This document shows, one piece after another, positions 44,969 through 53,331 of a DNA stretch of 64,000 bases; position 1 is the stretch's first letter, and each line of letters starts with the position of its first letter. The stretch covers positions 253,620 through 317,619 of the forward strand of contig NZ_FNXY01000008.1 in assembly GCF_900108855.1 (NCBI RefSeq), read 5' to 3'. The notes beneath the pieces were generated by a model. That model did not search any database. It saw only the letters and a program-made list of their open reading frames with translations, and was not told the origin of the DNA. Made by a program: the position numbers and the translations under genes. Source of the stretch: Dyadobacter koreensis (lineage in GTDB: Bacteria; Bacteroidota; Bacteroidia; Cytophagales; Spirosomataceae).

Positions 44969-45841
44969 TCACGGGAGTCCGTGCAGGTAAGAATAAATAG
45001 CGTTCAGCTCCTGATCTGTATAAGTAAGATGCCGCCAGGGCATTGCATCGCTCAGCTGTTTTCCGTCTGGCGTTTTTCCTGTTCTGATGGTTGTCGCGAA
45101 TCCTTCCAAGGTCCACTTTCCAAGGTTTCCTGTCGAACTGATATCCGGAACCGGCGGCTCATTCGGGCCGTGAGGAGCGGCGCCTTTTAGCGTGGGGCTG
45201 TGGCATCCGGTACACGTGATCGCGAGATATTCGCCGTATTCAGGTGTGGATGACGGAGCTACGTCGTCCACATAGACAGCATTATGATTGATTTTTTCTG
45301 CTGGAAACAGCGGGAATTCGTCAAGGAAAGTGAGAACACGTCCCAGTGGCTTCAAAGATTTTTGATGGCCGACTTTGTCGACAGGCGGGCGCGATTTCAC
45401 AAAACTTATAAGCGACGCCATGTCCTGGTTAGAAATGTGGTAAATTTCATGCGATGGCATAAACCAAAGCGAGCGACCGTCTTTCCCCAGTCCGTGACGA
45501 AGCGCCCGAATCCAGTCCTGGTCGGTGTAATTAATTCCGCCGTTGCCTGAGGTAATGTTTGAACTGTATAATATTCCGATCGGAGACTGTTCATCAGCAA
45601 AAGCCATCCCGCCCGATAAATCCATACCATGACAGCCTGTACAGCCACGAATTTCAGCAATATGTTTTCCTTTGGCAATTGAAATACTATCATTCAAAAC
45701 CGTTAAGGATTGAAGTTTTACATCGTAGATTTTTTTGGCCCGGGATTCGGTGTCATAATAAATGTAGGCATAGACGGCAGATAAAATAAGGGCTAAACTT
45801 CCCACTACAATTCCTGACCATTTGATAATCTTACTAAACAT
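44969..45841 (-). CDS. Membrane-anchored diheme cytochrome c
   Basis: A 290-residue protein starting at ATG 45841 (longer in-frame sequence upstream is unlike a signal). An N-terminal membrane anchor (residues ~8-28) is followed by two class I cytochrome c domains with CTGCH motifs at about residues 67 and 210. Likely axial Met residues are in 'WFMPSHE' and 'DAMPWRHL'. It probably passes electrons on the periplasmic side of the inner membrane; the partner is unknown. It is the upstream neighbour of the ScyD-like lipoprotein and may share its transcript. Confidence 0.88.
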   Translation of the reverse strand: MFSKIIKWSGIVVGSLALILSAVYAYIYYDTESRAKKIYDVKLQSLTVLNDSISIAKGKHIAEIRGCTGCHGMDLSGGMAFADEQSPIGILYSSNITSGNGGINYTDQDWIRALRHGLGKDGRSLWFMPSHEIYHISNQDMASLISFVKSRPPVDKVGHQKSLKPLGRVLTFLDEFPLFPAEKINHNAVYVDDVAPSSTPEYGEYLAITCTGCHSPTLKGAAPHGPNEPPVPDISSTGNLGKWTLEGFATTIRTGKTPDGKQLSDAMPWRHLTYTDQELNAIYSYLHGLP

Positions 45842-46059
45842 ATCGAAACAATTATAGGTGAACAATCGTGCATATGAGTCTGATACCCAGATTCGGAGGA
45901 GACTATGTCCGAATGGGTGACGGCGGGGAAGATGTTGATGATCGAGGTTCGAAACTAGTAGTTCTGCCAATATTTGTCAATAAAAATAGGTTAAATGAAC
46001 ACCGATTCTTAGTTAACGGTTACAGTAACTGATTTTGAAATAGTTTTGATATGAAAAAA

Positions 46060-46093
46060 CAGTTGGTTAAAGCAAAATTGCTTCAACCAACTG
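46060..46093 (-). terminator. Terminator of the carboxyltransferase gene
   Basis: CAGTTGGTT (46060-46068) pairs with AACCAACTG (46085-46093), extended inwards after one mismatch by AAGCA/TGCTT. The minus-strand tail is T-rich. Confidence 0.8.
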
Positions 46094-46120
46094 TCACTGC
46101 AGAGTTTTTGGATTAGGTAT

Positions 46121-47680
46121 TTAAAGTGGAATATTTCCGTGTTTTTTTCTTGGAAGTGTTGCTGCTTTATTTTCAAGCATTCCAAAGGCCCGGATTAGTT
46201 TCTCGCGGGTTTGTTCCGGATAAATTACCTCGTCGATATACCCGCGATGGGCCGCCCGGTATGGATTTGCAAATTTTTTGGTATACTCTTCAATCTTTTC
46301 AGCCAGTTTTTCCTGTGGATTTTCAGCCTCGGCAATTTCTCTTTTAAAAATAATTTCTGCTGCGCCGCTCGCGCCCATAACTGCAATTTCTGCGGTAGGC
46401 CAAGCAAAATTCATATCGGCGCCTATGTGTTTTGAGTTCATCACGTCATAAGCTCCGCCATATGCTTTTCGCGTAATGACAGTTACCCGGGGGACGGTTG
46501 CTTCACAAAATGCATACAAAAGTTTAGCCCCGTTTGTAATAATGCCGTTCCATTCCTGGTCCGTTCCCGGCAAAAAACCAGGTACATCTTCAAGCACCAA
46601 AAGTGGAATATTGAAACAGTCACAAAAACGAACGAAACGAGCGGCTTTCTGGCTCGCATTTATGTCGAGAACACCTGCCAAAACAGCCGGCTGATTTGCC
46701 ACGATGCCGATACTTCGCCCGGCAATTCTAGCAAAACCAACGACAATATTTTCTGCGAAATTTTTATGTACTTCAAAAAAAGTATCGGTGTCTGTAAGTT
46801 CTTCCACCACCTCACGAATATCATAAGGCTGATTCGGATTTTCGGGAATAATCGTATTTAAAATTGGGCGTGATTCGTTTGCCGGCTGGTATGGAAGGCG
46901 TGGTGCATCATCTTCACAGTTTTGCGGCAGATAGCTCAATAATTTTTTAATATATAAAATACATTCAACTTCGTTGGCTGAAACAAAATGGGTCACGCCG
47001 GATTTTGTTGCATGTGTCATTGCTCCGCCAAGTTCTTCGGAAGTTACGTCCTCATGCGTTACGGTTTTAACAACATTTGGCCCGGTAACGAACATATAAC
47101 TGCTGTTTTCAACCATTAAAATAAAGTCGGTGATTGCGGGAGAATAAACTGCACCGCCAGCGCAGGGACCCATGATCGCCGAAATTTGGGGGATGACACC
47201 GGAAGCCAGCGTATTTTTATAAAATATATCGGCGTAACCTGCAAGGGAAAGCACACCTTCCTGGATTCTGGCACCGCCCGAATCGTTTAATCCGATCACC
47301 GGAGCTCCGTTTTTCATCGCGAGGTCCATAATCCTGCAGATTTTTTCAGCGTGTGTTTCCGAAAGAGAACCGCCAAAAATCGTAAAATCCTGTGCAAAAA
47401 CGTAAATCAGTCTGCCGTTCACGGTACCATATCCCGTGACAACTCCGTCGCCCAGATAATGTTCCTTATCCAGCCCGAAATCGCGGCTTCTGTGCATCAC
47501 AAACTTCCCGATTTCTTCAAAAGAACCTTCATCCAGTAGAACAGAAACCCGCTCTCTCGCGGTAAGTTTTCCTTTTGCATGCTGTGTTTTAATTCTCTTT
47601 TCTCCGCCTCCAAGATCTGCTTCTGCATTTTTTTTATCTAAAAGGTCTTTTTTCGAAGTTGCGGCGAATCTTGATTCCAT
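46121..47680 (-). CDS. pccB: Acyl-CoA carboxylase carboxyltransferase subunit (PccB-like)
   Basis: A 519-residue crotonase-fold carboxyltransferase with two halves. The N-terminal half has 'GKLTARERVSVLLDEGSFEE' and 'GLNDSGGARIQEGV'; the C-terminal half has 'PALAGVLDINASQKAARFVR'-like sequence, 'DVPGFLPGTDQEWNGIITNG' and 'RKAYGGAYDVMNSKHIGAD'. It transfers CO2 from biotin to propionyl-CoA or acetyl-CoA, giving methylmalonyl-CoA in the usual Bacteroidota pathway. A biotin carrier gene lies 30 kb away at 15428-15955, and a biotin carboxylase is not in the window. It is divergent from porQ. Confidence 0.93.
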   Translation of the reverse strand: MESRFAATSKKDLLDKKNAEADLGGGEKRIKTQHAKGKLTARERVSVLLDEGSFEEIGKFVMHRSRDFGLDKEHYLGDGVVTGYGTVNGRLIYVFAQDFTIFGGSLSETHAEKICRIMDLAMKNGAPVIGLNDSGGARIQEGVLSLAGYADIFYKNTLASGVIPQISAIMGPCAGGAVYSPAITDFILMVENSSYMFVTGPNVVKTVTHEDVTSEELGGAMTHATKSGVTHFVSANEVECILYIKKLLSYLPQNCEDDAPRLPYQPANESRPILNTIIPENPNQPYDIREVVEELTDTDTFFEVHKNFAENIVVGFARIAGRSIGIVANQPAVLAGVLDINASQKAARFVRFCDCFNIPLLVLEDVPGFLPGTDQEWNGIITNGAKLLYAFCEATVPRVTVITRKAYGGAYDVMNSKHIGADMNFAWPTAEIAVMGASGAAEIIFKREIAEAENPQEKLAEKIEEYTKKFANPYRAAHRGYIDEVIYPEQTREKLIRAFGMLENKAATLPRKKHGNIPL

Positions 47681-47769
47681 GTAATACGGACGATATGGTT
47701 ACATTTGTTTTTGAAATGATTCCTAAATATAATGTCATTTTAACAGATTCAGGAAATTTTTGCATTTCT

Positions 47770-48816
47770 ATGAGGCAGAATGGTACGGGCTTTATTTTTT
47801 TAATGGTGTTTCTTTTTCTTTTCAATGGAGAAATTAATGCTCAAACGACCGGCGGAAGGAGCGGACTTAACTTTCTGCAACTTCCGGCACAGGCAAAAAG
47901 CACGGCACTAGGATCAAGCCATATGACTATTTCAGGAAATGATCCTGGCTTATTTTTACAAAATCCGGCCTTGCTGGATTCTTCAAAACAAGATCAGGTA
48001 TCGCTGAATTTAATGCCCTATCTCGCCGACACAAAGTTTGTTAATCTTGCTTATGCCAACGCCGTAAAACGCACGGGCGGCATATGGGCCGTGGGGCTGC
48101 AATATCTCAACTACGGAAATATAACGGAGACCGATGCAATTGGAAATGTGGTCGGGGAATTCAGAGCGGCAGATTATGGCATTTCCGCCGGATATGGGCA
48201 GACGATTGGCGCGTTTACACTTGGCGGAACGGTCAAGTTTGTCGGTTCTTCCATCGAATCTTACCATGTTCGGGGGATGGCGTTTGACTGGGGAGGTGTT
48301 TTTAAACATCCACGCGAAGATTTTACAGTCGGTTTTGTCGCCAAAAACTTCGGTTTCCTGAAACAAAATTTTACAGGCGCCAATACACCAATCTTACCAC
48401 TGGATCTGAGAATTGGATTGACATTTAAGCCGAAGTATATGCCGATAAGGTTTTCCGGAACCATTCATCATTTGAACCGTTTTGATATGGTTTACAATGA
48501 CCCGAACCTGTTTTTTACTTATGATATCAATGGTTTGAGAATTCCCAGGAAAGTCGGTGTTGCAGAGAAGCTGGCCCGTCATATTTCGCTCGGAGCGGAA
48601 TTATTGCTTCACAAAAATTTCCGGATACTATTAGGATATGACCATCTTCGCCGGCAGGAATTACGGCTGAACGACGCAGGCGGACTGGCGGGATTTTCGT
48701 TTGGTGTCTGGCTTCGTGTAAAAAGATTTGAGATCAGTTATGGCCGGGCGCAGTATACACCCGGTTTTGGGAGCAGCTCTTTGTCGCTGGTGATGAATTT
48801 GAAAAAGGCGAACTGA
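47770..48816 (+). CDS. porQ: Type IX secretion system protein PorQ
   Basis: A 348-residue outer-membrane protein with a signal peptide (MRQNGTGFIFLMVFLFLFNG, then EINAQ). The mature protein begins 'TGGRSGLNFLQLPAQAKSTA' and 'SGNDPGLFLQNPALLDSSKQ', the PorQ pattern also shared with PorV-like barrels, and ends 'SYGRAQYTPGFGSSSLSL'. PorQ assists surface attachment of type IX cargo. The ATG at 47770 is used; an upstream in-frame ATG at 47659 would overlap the divergent carboxyltransferase start. No other T9SS gene is in the window. The end lies 3 bases from the convergent reductase stop. Confidence 0.85.
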   Translation: MRQNGTGFIFLMVFLFLFNGEINAQTTGGRSGLNFLQLPAQAKSTALGSSHMTISGNDPGLFLQNPALLDSSKQDQVSLNLMPYLADTKFVNLAYANAVKRTGGIWAVGLQYLNYGNITETDAIGNVVGEFRAADYGISAGYGQTIGAFTLGGTVKFVGSSIESYHVRGMAFDWGGVFKHPREDFTVGFVAKNFGFLKQNFTGANTPILPLDLRIGLTFKPKYMPIRFSGTIHHLNRFDMVYNDPNLFFTYDINGLRIPRKVGVAEKLARHISLGAELLLHKNFRILLGYDHLRRQELRLNDAGGLAGFSFGVWLRVKRFEISYGRAQYTPGFGSSSLSLVMNLKKAN

Positions 48817-48819
48817 TAC

Positions 48820-49347
48820 CTAAGCTTTCTTATACCAAACTTGCACCAGACCAGATTTGAATGTTTCAGATCGGACAAATTTCAGTGGTAATGCAGGACG
48901 GTTATCTTGAAAAAGTCTGATGCCATTGCCAAGTAAAACAGGGATAATGGAAATACAGAATTCGTCGATCAAATTGTCTCGTAGAAGCAGGTTGACAACT
49001 TCCGCTCCACCATCGACAAAGATATTTTTGCCTTCCTGTTCTTTTAATTTCAGGATCAGGGTTTTAATGTCTTCTGTGTAAAACTGAACTTTCCCTGTTG
49101 CACGTTTCGGTGTTCTGGTGATAATGTAACTTTCCTTATCGTTATGCGGAAAATCAAATCCCATCGACAATACTTTGTCATAAGTTTTTCGGCCAACAAT
49201 AACGGTATCAACTGTTTCAGTAAATTGAGTATAACCATAATCTTCACCCTCTTGCTCAACTACAGAAAGAAAATCAAGATTGTCGTCTGGCGATGCGATA
49301 TAGCCGTCGAGGCTGGTTGCAATGTATAAAATTACCTTTCTTTCCAT
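48820..49347 (-). CDS. Dihydrofolate-reductase-like protein (RibD C-terminal family)
   Basis: A 175-residue protein with the RibD_C pattern: 'VILYIATSLDGYIASPDDNL' at the start, 'TVDTVIVGRKTYDKVLSMGF', 'KNIFVDGGAEVVNLLLRDNL', and 'EFCISIIPVLLGNGIRLF'. NADPH-binding Gly residues are in place (FVDGGAE, LLGNGIRLF). Such stand-alone proteins are often annotated as dihydrofolate reductases, but their true substrate is unclear; they lack the deaminase half of RibD. Three bases separate it from porQ. Confidence 0.88.
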   Translation of the reverse strand: MERKVILYIATSLDGYIASPDDNLDFLSVVEQEGEDYGYTQFTETVDTVIVGRKTYDKVLSMGFDFPHNDKESYIITRTPKRATGKVQFYTEDIKTLILKLKEQEGKNIFVDGGAEVVNLLLRDNLIDEFCISIIPVLLGNGIRLFQDNRPALPLKFVRSETFKSGLVQVWYKKA

Positions 49348-49550
49348 GCTTATCTTATGAAGTAAACTACAAAATAAGCTACCGGAGTCCTAAACCTAAA
49401 GCTGAAATCCATTCCTGTACAAAACATTTATTAAACGAAACGTGCCAGGCGAAAGCTATGAACCAGAGCACATTTAGAATAGATTGATTATCAATAGTCT
49501 TGTTTACAATTGCTTAATATTCAGGTAAAGATGACATAATGACAATGGGG

Positions 49551-49558
49551 TAGTTTTG
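49551..49558 (+). promoter_or_regulatory. Candidate -7 element for the PhoX-like gene
   Basis: TAGTTTTG matches TAnnTTTG and ends 18 bases before the ATG at 49577. No TTTG lies at the expected spacing upstream, so confidence is low. The rest of the ~230-base gap holds nothing I recognise. Confidence 0.3.
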
Positions 49559-49576
49559 TTCAAAAAACTACTCACC

Positions 49577-51046
49577 ATGAACAACTATTACCTTTTCAAC
49601 AGGAAAGCAGCTTTGGCTGTTTTTTTAAGCGGTGCCATGGCGCTGAATGCATGTACGGATCACAATCAGGAGCCGGATAATACTGCAAAATTAGTTGACA
49701 GATCTGTCAATCCATCACTTCTTAAAGCACTTCCAGGGTTTGAAGATCTGAAGATCACAACCTTGATCAGTTCAGATGATGTTCTTCCTGAATCTCCTGG
49801 TTTTATTTACGGTGCACAGCCAGATGGTGGCGCGTTTGTGAAAAACCCAAATGGCGAAGGATTCATCATGATCAATAATCATGAAATCCATCAGTCAGTT
49901 TCACGGGTATTTCTTGATAAGGACATCAAACCTGTGAAAGGGGAGTATATTGTTGACTATGAAGGCGGGCAGTGGCGTTTGTGCTCTGCAACTTTGGCTA
50001 CACCACAGGAACACGGATTTGGCCCCTTGTTTTTGACGGCTGGAGAGAGTGGTGCAGAGTCTATGACGCATGCAATCGACATTTTTGCTCCTGCGGATAA
50101 AAAGAACAAGTCAAGAACAGTAAGTGCTTTCGGAAAATGGAGTGCAGAAAATGCCGTTCCGCTTCCGAAGGATGCATTTCCTGGCAAAACAGTGATCATC
50201 ATCGGAGAAGATGATACGAATGGACAGTTGGTAGCCTATGTCACTGAAACGGTAGGAGATTTGTTGACAGGTAAATTATATGCACTTCGTCGTGCGGGTA
50301 ATAATCCAAGTCCGGTTGAAACGGATATGACAAAAGGAAATGTTTACGATGTTGAATTTGTACCTTTTGATGATGTAAAAACAAGCACAGGTGCTCAATT
50401 GCAGGCACAGACGGTTGCAAAGAAAATGATCCAGTTTGCCCGCGTTGAAGATATCGATTACCGTAAGGGAGGCAATGGAGTTGGCAGAGAAATCTATTTC
50501 ACAGCAACAGGTGTAAGTGAAGCGGACAAGGTGACGCCGGTTACAGGTAAAAATATGTGGGGACGTGTGTATCAATTGAAATTTGATGCGGCTGATCCAT
50601 TAAAAGGAAAGTTGCAGATCGTTATGGATGGAGAGGATCGTCCGGGTAATTTTATCGTAAATCCTGACAATATTTGTGTGACGAAAGACTACGTTTATGT
50701 GCAGGAAGACGGTGATTCATTCTACAAAATGAATGATCACGACGGTACGATCTGGCAATACAATATCGTGACGAAGGAAAGCAAAGCGATGCTGCAAATG
50801 AATCACCGCCGTTCGGATCCTACTTTCAATGCGAAATATAACTCTGTAAATAACAATTCATTAAGTACCTGGGAGTACGGTGCAATGATCGACATTTCTG
50901 ATGTCGTGGGAATTCCCGAAACATTCATGATCAATCTCCACCCGCACACCTGGCAGGATAATAAATATCTGAGCGCGGACGGAAGTGGACTTTCTTCAAA
51001 CAAAGAAGGCGGACAAACAGTGATCGTAAGAGGTATCAAGCAATAA
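49577..51046 (+). CDS. PhoX-like (DUF839) phosphatase-family lipoprotein
   Basis: A 489-residue protein with a lipobox (LNAC, Cys 26), so probably membrane-anchored in the periplasm. DUF839/PhoX propeller motifs include 'GEGFIMINNHEIHQSVSRVF', 'HGFGPLFLTAGESGAESM', 'VIIIGEDDTNGQLVAYV', 'FIVNPDNICVTKDYVYVQED' and a late 'INLHPHTWQDNKY'. PhoX enzymes use Ca and Fe to release phosphate, but many DUF839 members are uncharacterised. The upstream TTG at 49556 adds seven residues. A hairpin lies directly after the stop and just before the peroxidase gene. It is unrelated to the PafA-like pair at 5.2-8.6 kb. Confidence 0.82.
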   Translation: MNNYYLFNRKAALAVFLSGAMALNACTDHNQEPDNTAKLVDRSVNPSLLKALPGFEDLKITTLISSDDVLPESPGFIYGAQPDGGAFVKNPNGEGFIMINNHEIHQSVSRVFLDKDIKPVKGEYIVDYEGGQWRLCSATLATPQEHGFGPLFLTAGESGAESMTHAIDIFAPADKKNKSRTVSAFGKWSAENAVPLPKDAFPGKTVIIIGEDDTNGQLVAYVTETVGDLLTGKLYALRRAGNNPSPVETDMTKGNVYDVEFVPFDDVKTSTGAQLQAQTVAKKMIQFARVEDIDYRKGGNGVGREIYFTATGVSEADKVTPVTGKNMWGRVYQLKFDAADPLKGKLQIVMDGEDRPGNFIVNPDNICVTKDYVYVQEDGDSFYKMNDHDGTIWQYNIVTKESKAMLQMNHRRSDPTFNAKYNSVNNNSLSTWEYGAMIDISDVVGIPETFMINLHPHTWQDNKYLSADGSGLSSNKEGGQTVIVRGIKQ

Positions 51047-51064
51047 TTGTAATTGGAACTGAAT

Positions 51065-51101
51065 GTGTAGAAGGCTTGTAAAGAGCCTTCTACACTTTTT
51101 T
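51065..51101 (+). terminator. Strong hairpin between the PhoX-like and peroxidase genes
   Basis: GTGTAGAAGGCT (51065-51076) pairs with AGCCTTCTACAC (51084-51095) around a 7-base loop, followed by six T. The next gene starts ten bases later, so it ends the PhoX-like transcript or acts as an attenuator. Confidence 0.85.
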
Positions 51102-51110
51102 ACATTATAT

Positions 51111-52892
51111 ATGAATCGAATATTTTCTCTCGCTTCCATCTTTTTCTTTGCTGCTACTATTTTTTCCTGTCAACCTGAGAAAACTCCGACAGAAAAGGTT
51201 TATCAGTTTTTCAAATCTGATGTTGACGAACTGGTGAAGCTGAATGACCATTTTTTAAATTCTGTAAAGGAGAAAAAAGGCAAAACGGCTTTGCAAAAGG
51301 AATTTTTGGGGCTGCGGCTACAATTTAAAAAAACGGAGGCATTTGCAGAATATTTTACGCCAACCACCGTAAGACTTGTCAATGGTGCACCACTGGATGA
51401 GATTGAAGAAGAGGAAAATGCTGTTTTTGAACCTGGTGGATTACAGGTTATTGAAGAATTAATTTATACCGACGAACGAATTGAAGAAGAAGAACTCGTA
51501 AGACAAATTCGTAAAATGCAGATGAATACCAAGCGTATTCTTTCACTCTGGGCGGATATTCAAATAACGGATTCTCACGTGTTTGATGCCCTGCGTCTGG
51601 AAATATTTCGCATGATCACGTTAGGTATTTCAGGATTTGATACGCCTGTTTCCGGCAATGCATTGGCCGAAAGTGAAGAAGTTTTGGTTTCTTTTCAAAA
51701 ATATATCAAAGCATACAAATCGCTTTTGCCTGAGTATGCTTCTTTGTATAATGGCGCTGAATCGGCAATGGTTTTTATCAGAAAAAATAAGGATTTTAAT
51801 AAATTTGATCGCGCGGCATTTATTGTTGATTATATAAATCCATTGACGAAATCTCTGAAAAAAAATCAGGATCTGGCTTCCATTCCTTTTATAAATGACA
51901 GAAGATTGTTGCGGTCCGATGTTGCAACTTTATTTGATGCCAAAGCTTTTGATGCAGATGCACTTTTGTCCAATACTGATTTTAATTCCACAACAGACAG
52001 GGTTGCCCTCGGGGAAAAGCTTTTCTACGATGGCCGGATTTCAGGAAATGGAAAAACGAACTGTGGCAGTTGTCACCAACCTGCTCTTGCTTACACGGAT
52101 GGTCTTAAAACAAGTCAGGGTATACAAAAATCGATAACCCGAAATGCTCCGACGATTACATATGCAGCGTTGCAACAGTCATTTTTTTATGATTTGCGAT
52201 CGCCGTCCCTGGAAGATCAGGCGGTAGATGTGATTCATAATAAAGATGAAATGCATGGTTCGCTAAAATCAGTCTCCAGGCTCGTCGGATCTGATGAGGA
52301 TTATCAGCGTTTGTTCAAAAAGGCATATCCGGAACTGGATAGTATTCAGCCCGTTTACATTCAGAATGCACTGGCCACATTTGTACGTTCTTTGAGCCCT
52401 TTTTCTTCCCCTTTTGACCGATATATGCGCGGAGATAAAAAAGCTTTAACGGATAATCAGGTCGCTGGGTTTAATGTTTTTATGGGAAAGGCGCGTTGCG
52501 GAACCTGTCACTTTATGCCGTTATTTAACGGAACAGTCCCTCCGGGTTATCAAAAAACTGAATCCGAGGTATTAGGAATTACGGTGAATGCAGACTGGAA
52601 AAATCCCAAACTTGATAATGATAAGGGCAGAGGAATCCACGATCAGTTTCCCCAGTGGAAAAATGCTTTTAAAACCAGTTCTTTAAGAAATATTGCAAAA
52701 ACGGCGCCGTATATGCACAATGGGGTTTACACCAGTTTGCAGGAAGTTATGGAATTTTATAACGAAGGAGGAGGTGCTGGTCTCGGTCTAGCTGTGCCAA
52801 ATCAAACGCTTGCTTCGGATAAACTGAATTTGTCGCAGCAGGAAATTGAGCAGGTTATTGATTTCATGGAAGGGTTGACGGATGGGAAATAG
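51111..52892 (+). CDS. Cytochrome c peroxidase (MauG/CCP type) with an extra N-terminal domain
   Basis: A 593-residue protein with a lipoprotein-type signal (Cys 20 in IFSC). Residues ~25-270 form an alpha-helical domain that resembles imelysin/peptidase M75-like helical bundles (acidic helix pairs, 'KTEAFAEYFTPTTVRLVNGA'); this is a tentative reading. Residues ~280-593 are the diheme CCP domain with CGSCH (about 317) and CGTCH (about 462), 'RNAPTITYAALQQSFFYDLR' and 'TSSLRNIAKTAPYMHNGVY'. It should reduce hydrogen peroxide or oxidise a partner at the periplasmic face. It starts 65 bases after the PhoX-like gene with a terminator-like hairpin between. Confidence 0.87.
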   Translation: MNRIFSLASIFFFAATIFSCQPEKTPTEKVYQFFKSDVDELVKLNDHFLNSVKEKKGKTALQKEFLGLRLQFKKTEAFAEYFTPTTVRLVNGAPLDEIEEEENAVFEPGGLQVIEELIYTDERIEEEELVRQIRKMQMNTKRILSLWADIQITDSHVFDALRLEIFRMITLGISGFDTPVSGNALAESEEVLVSFQKYIKAYKSLLPEYASLYNGAESAMVFIRKNKDFNKFDRAAFIVDYINPLTKSLKKNQDLASIPFINDRRLLRSDVATLFDAKAFDADALLSNTDFNSTTDRVALGEKLFYDGRISGNGKTNCGSCHQPALAYTDGLKTSQGIQKSITRNAPTITYAALQQSFFYDLRSPSLEDQAVDVIHNKDEMHGSLKSVSRLVGSDEDYQRLFKKAYPELDSIQPVYIQNALATFVRSLSPFSSPFDRYMRGDKKALTDNQVAGFNVFMGKARCGTCHFMPLFNGTVPPGYQKTESEVLGITVNADWKNPKLDNDKGRGIHDQFPQWKNAFKTSSLRNIAKTAPYMHNGVYTSLQEVMEFYNEGGGAGLGLAVPNQTLASDKLNLSQQEIEQVIDFMEGLTDGK

Positions 52893-52941
52893 TGTTGATA
52901 CCAGAATTTTGAAAGTTTTTGATTGTAACGTTTAAGGTATG

Positions 52942-53278
52942 TTATAACGACTTCCCATATAGAATTTCTTCAATTTCAACCTTTAATGCTGGTAAATGTC
53001 CAATTACAATACTACAGATAATTTCATCAGAAACGGCATCCTAAGCATGAATAACTCGATTTCTTTTGTCTGCACTTTCCCAGGGTTTGATATATTTATT
53101 GATCTCGTTTGAGAACACTGCTCATAGCTTCAGCAATAATTTTAATATTTCGCTCGAAACTCTTTTAGTTGGGAGGTTTTTTTGATATTTGGTAAAGTCT
53201 CTGGACTCATGCTCAAAATAACTATTAATTTGTCAGATTGAATTTAAGATATCAAACATTCATACTTTCATCTTCCAT
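52942..53278 (-). pseudogene. Decayed HepT-like (DUF86) toxin gene
   Basis: No long frame exists in this 440-base gap, but the minus strand read across frames gives a HepT-like chain. It includes DILNSI-stop-QINSYFEHESRDF, then after a shift SFERNIKIIAEAMSS, then after a second shift INKYIKPWESADKRN, RNRVIHA-stop-DAVSDEII, and GHLPALKVEIEEILY ending at TAA 52944-52942. The RX4H part of the RX4HXY ribonuclease motif is intact (RNRVIH), and a TAG at 53041-53043 replaces the motif Tyr. At least two frameshifts and several stops make it non-functional. No MNT antitoxin gene is seen next to it. Confidence 0.75.
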
Positions 53279-53331
53279 AGACAAGCTTTCTTAGGTGACT
53301 AAGAGAATTTTGTAAGTATGGGTCCGCAGCG

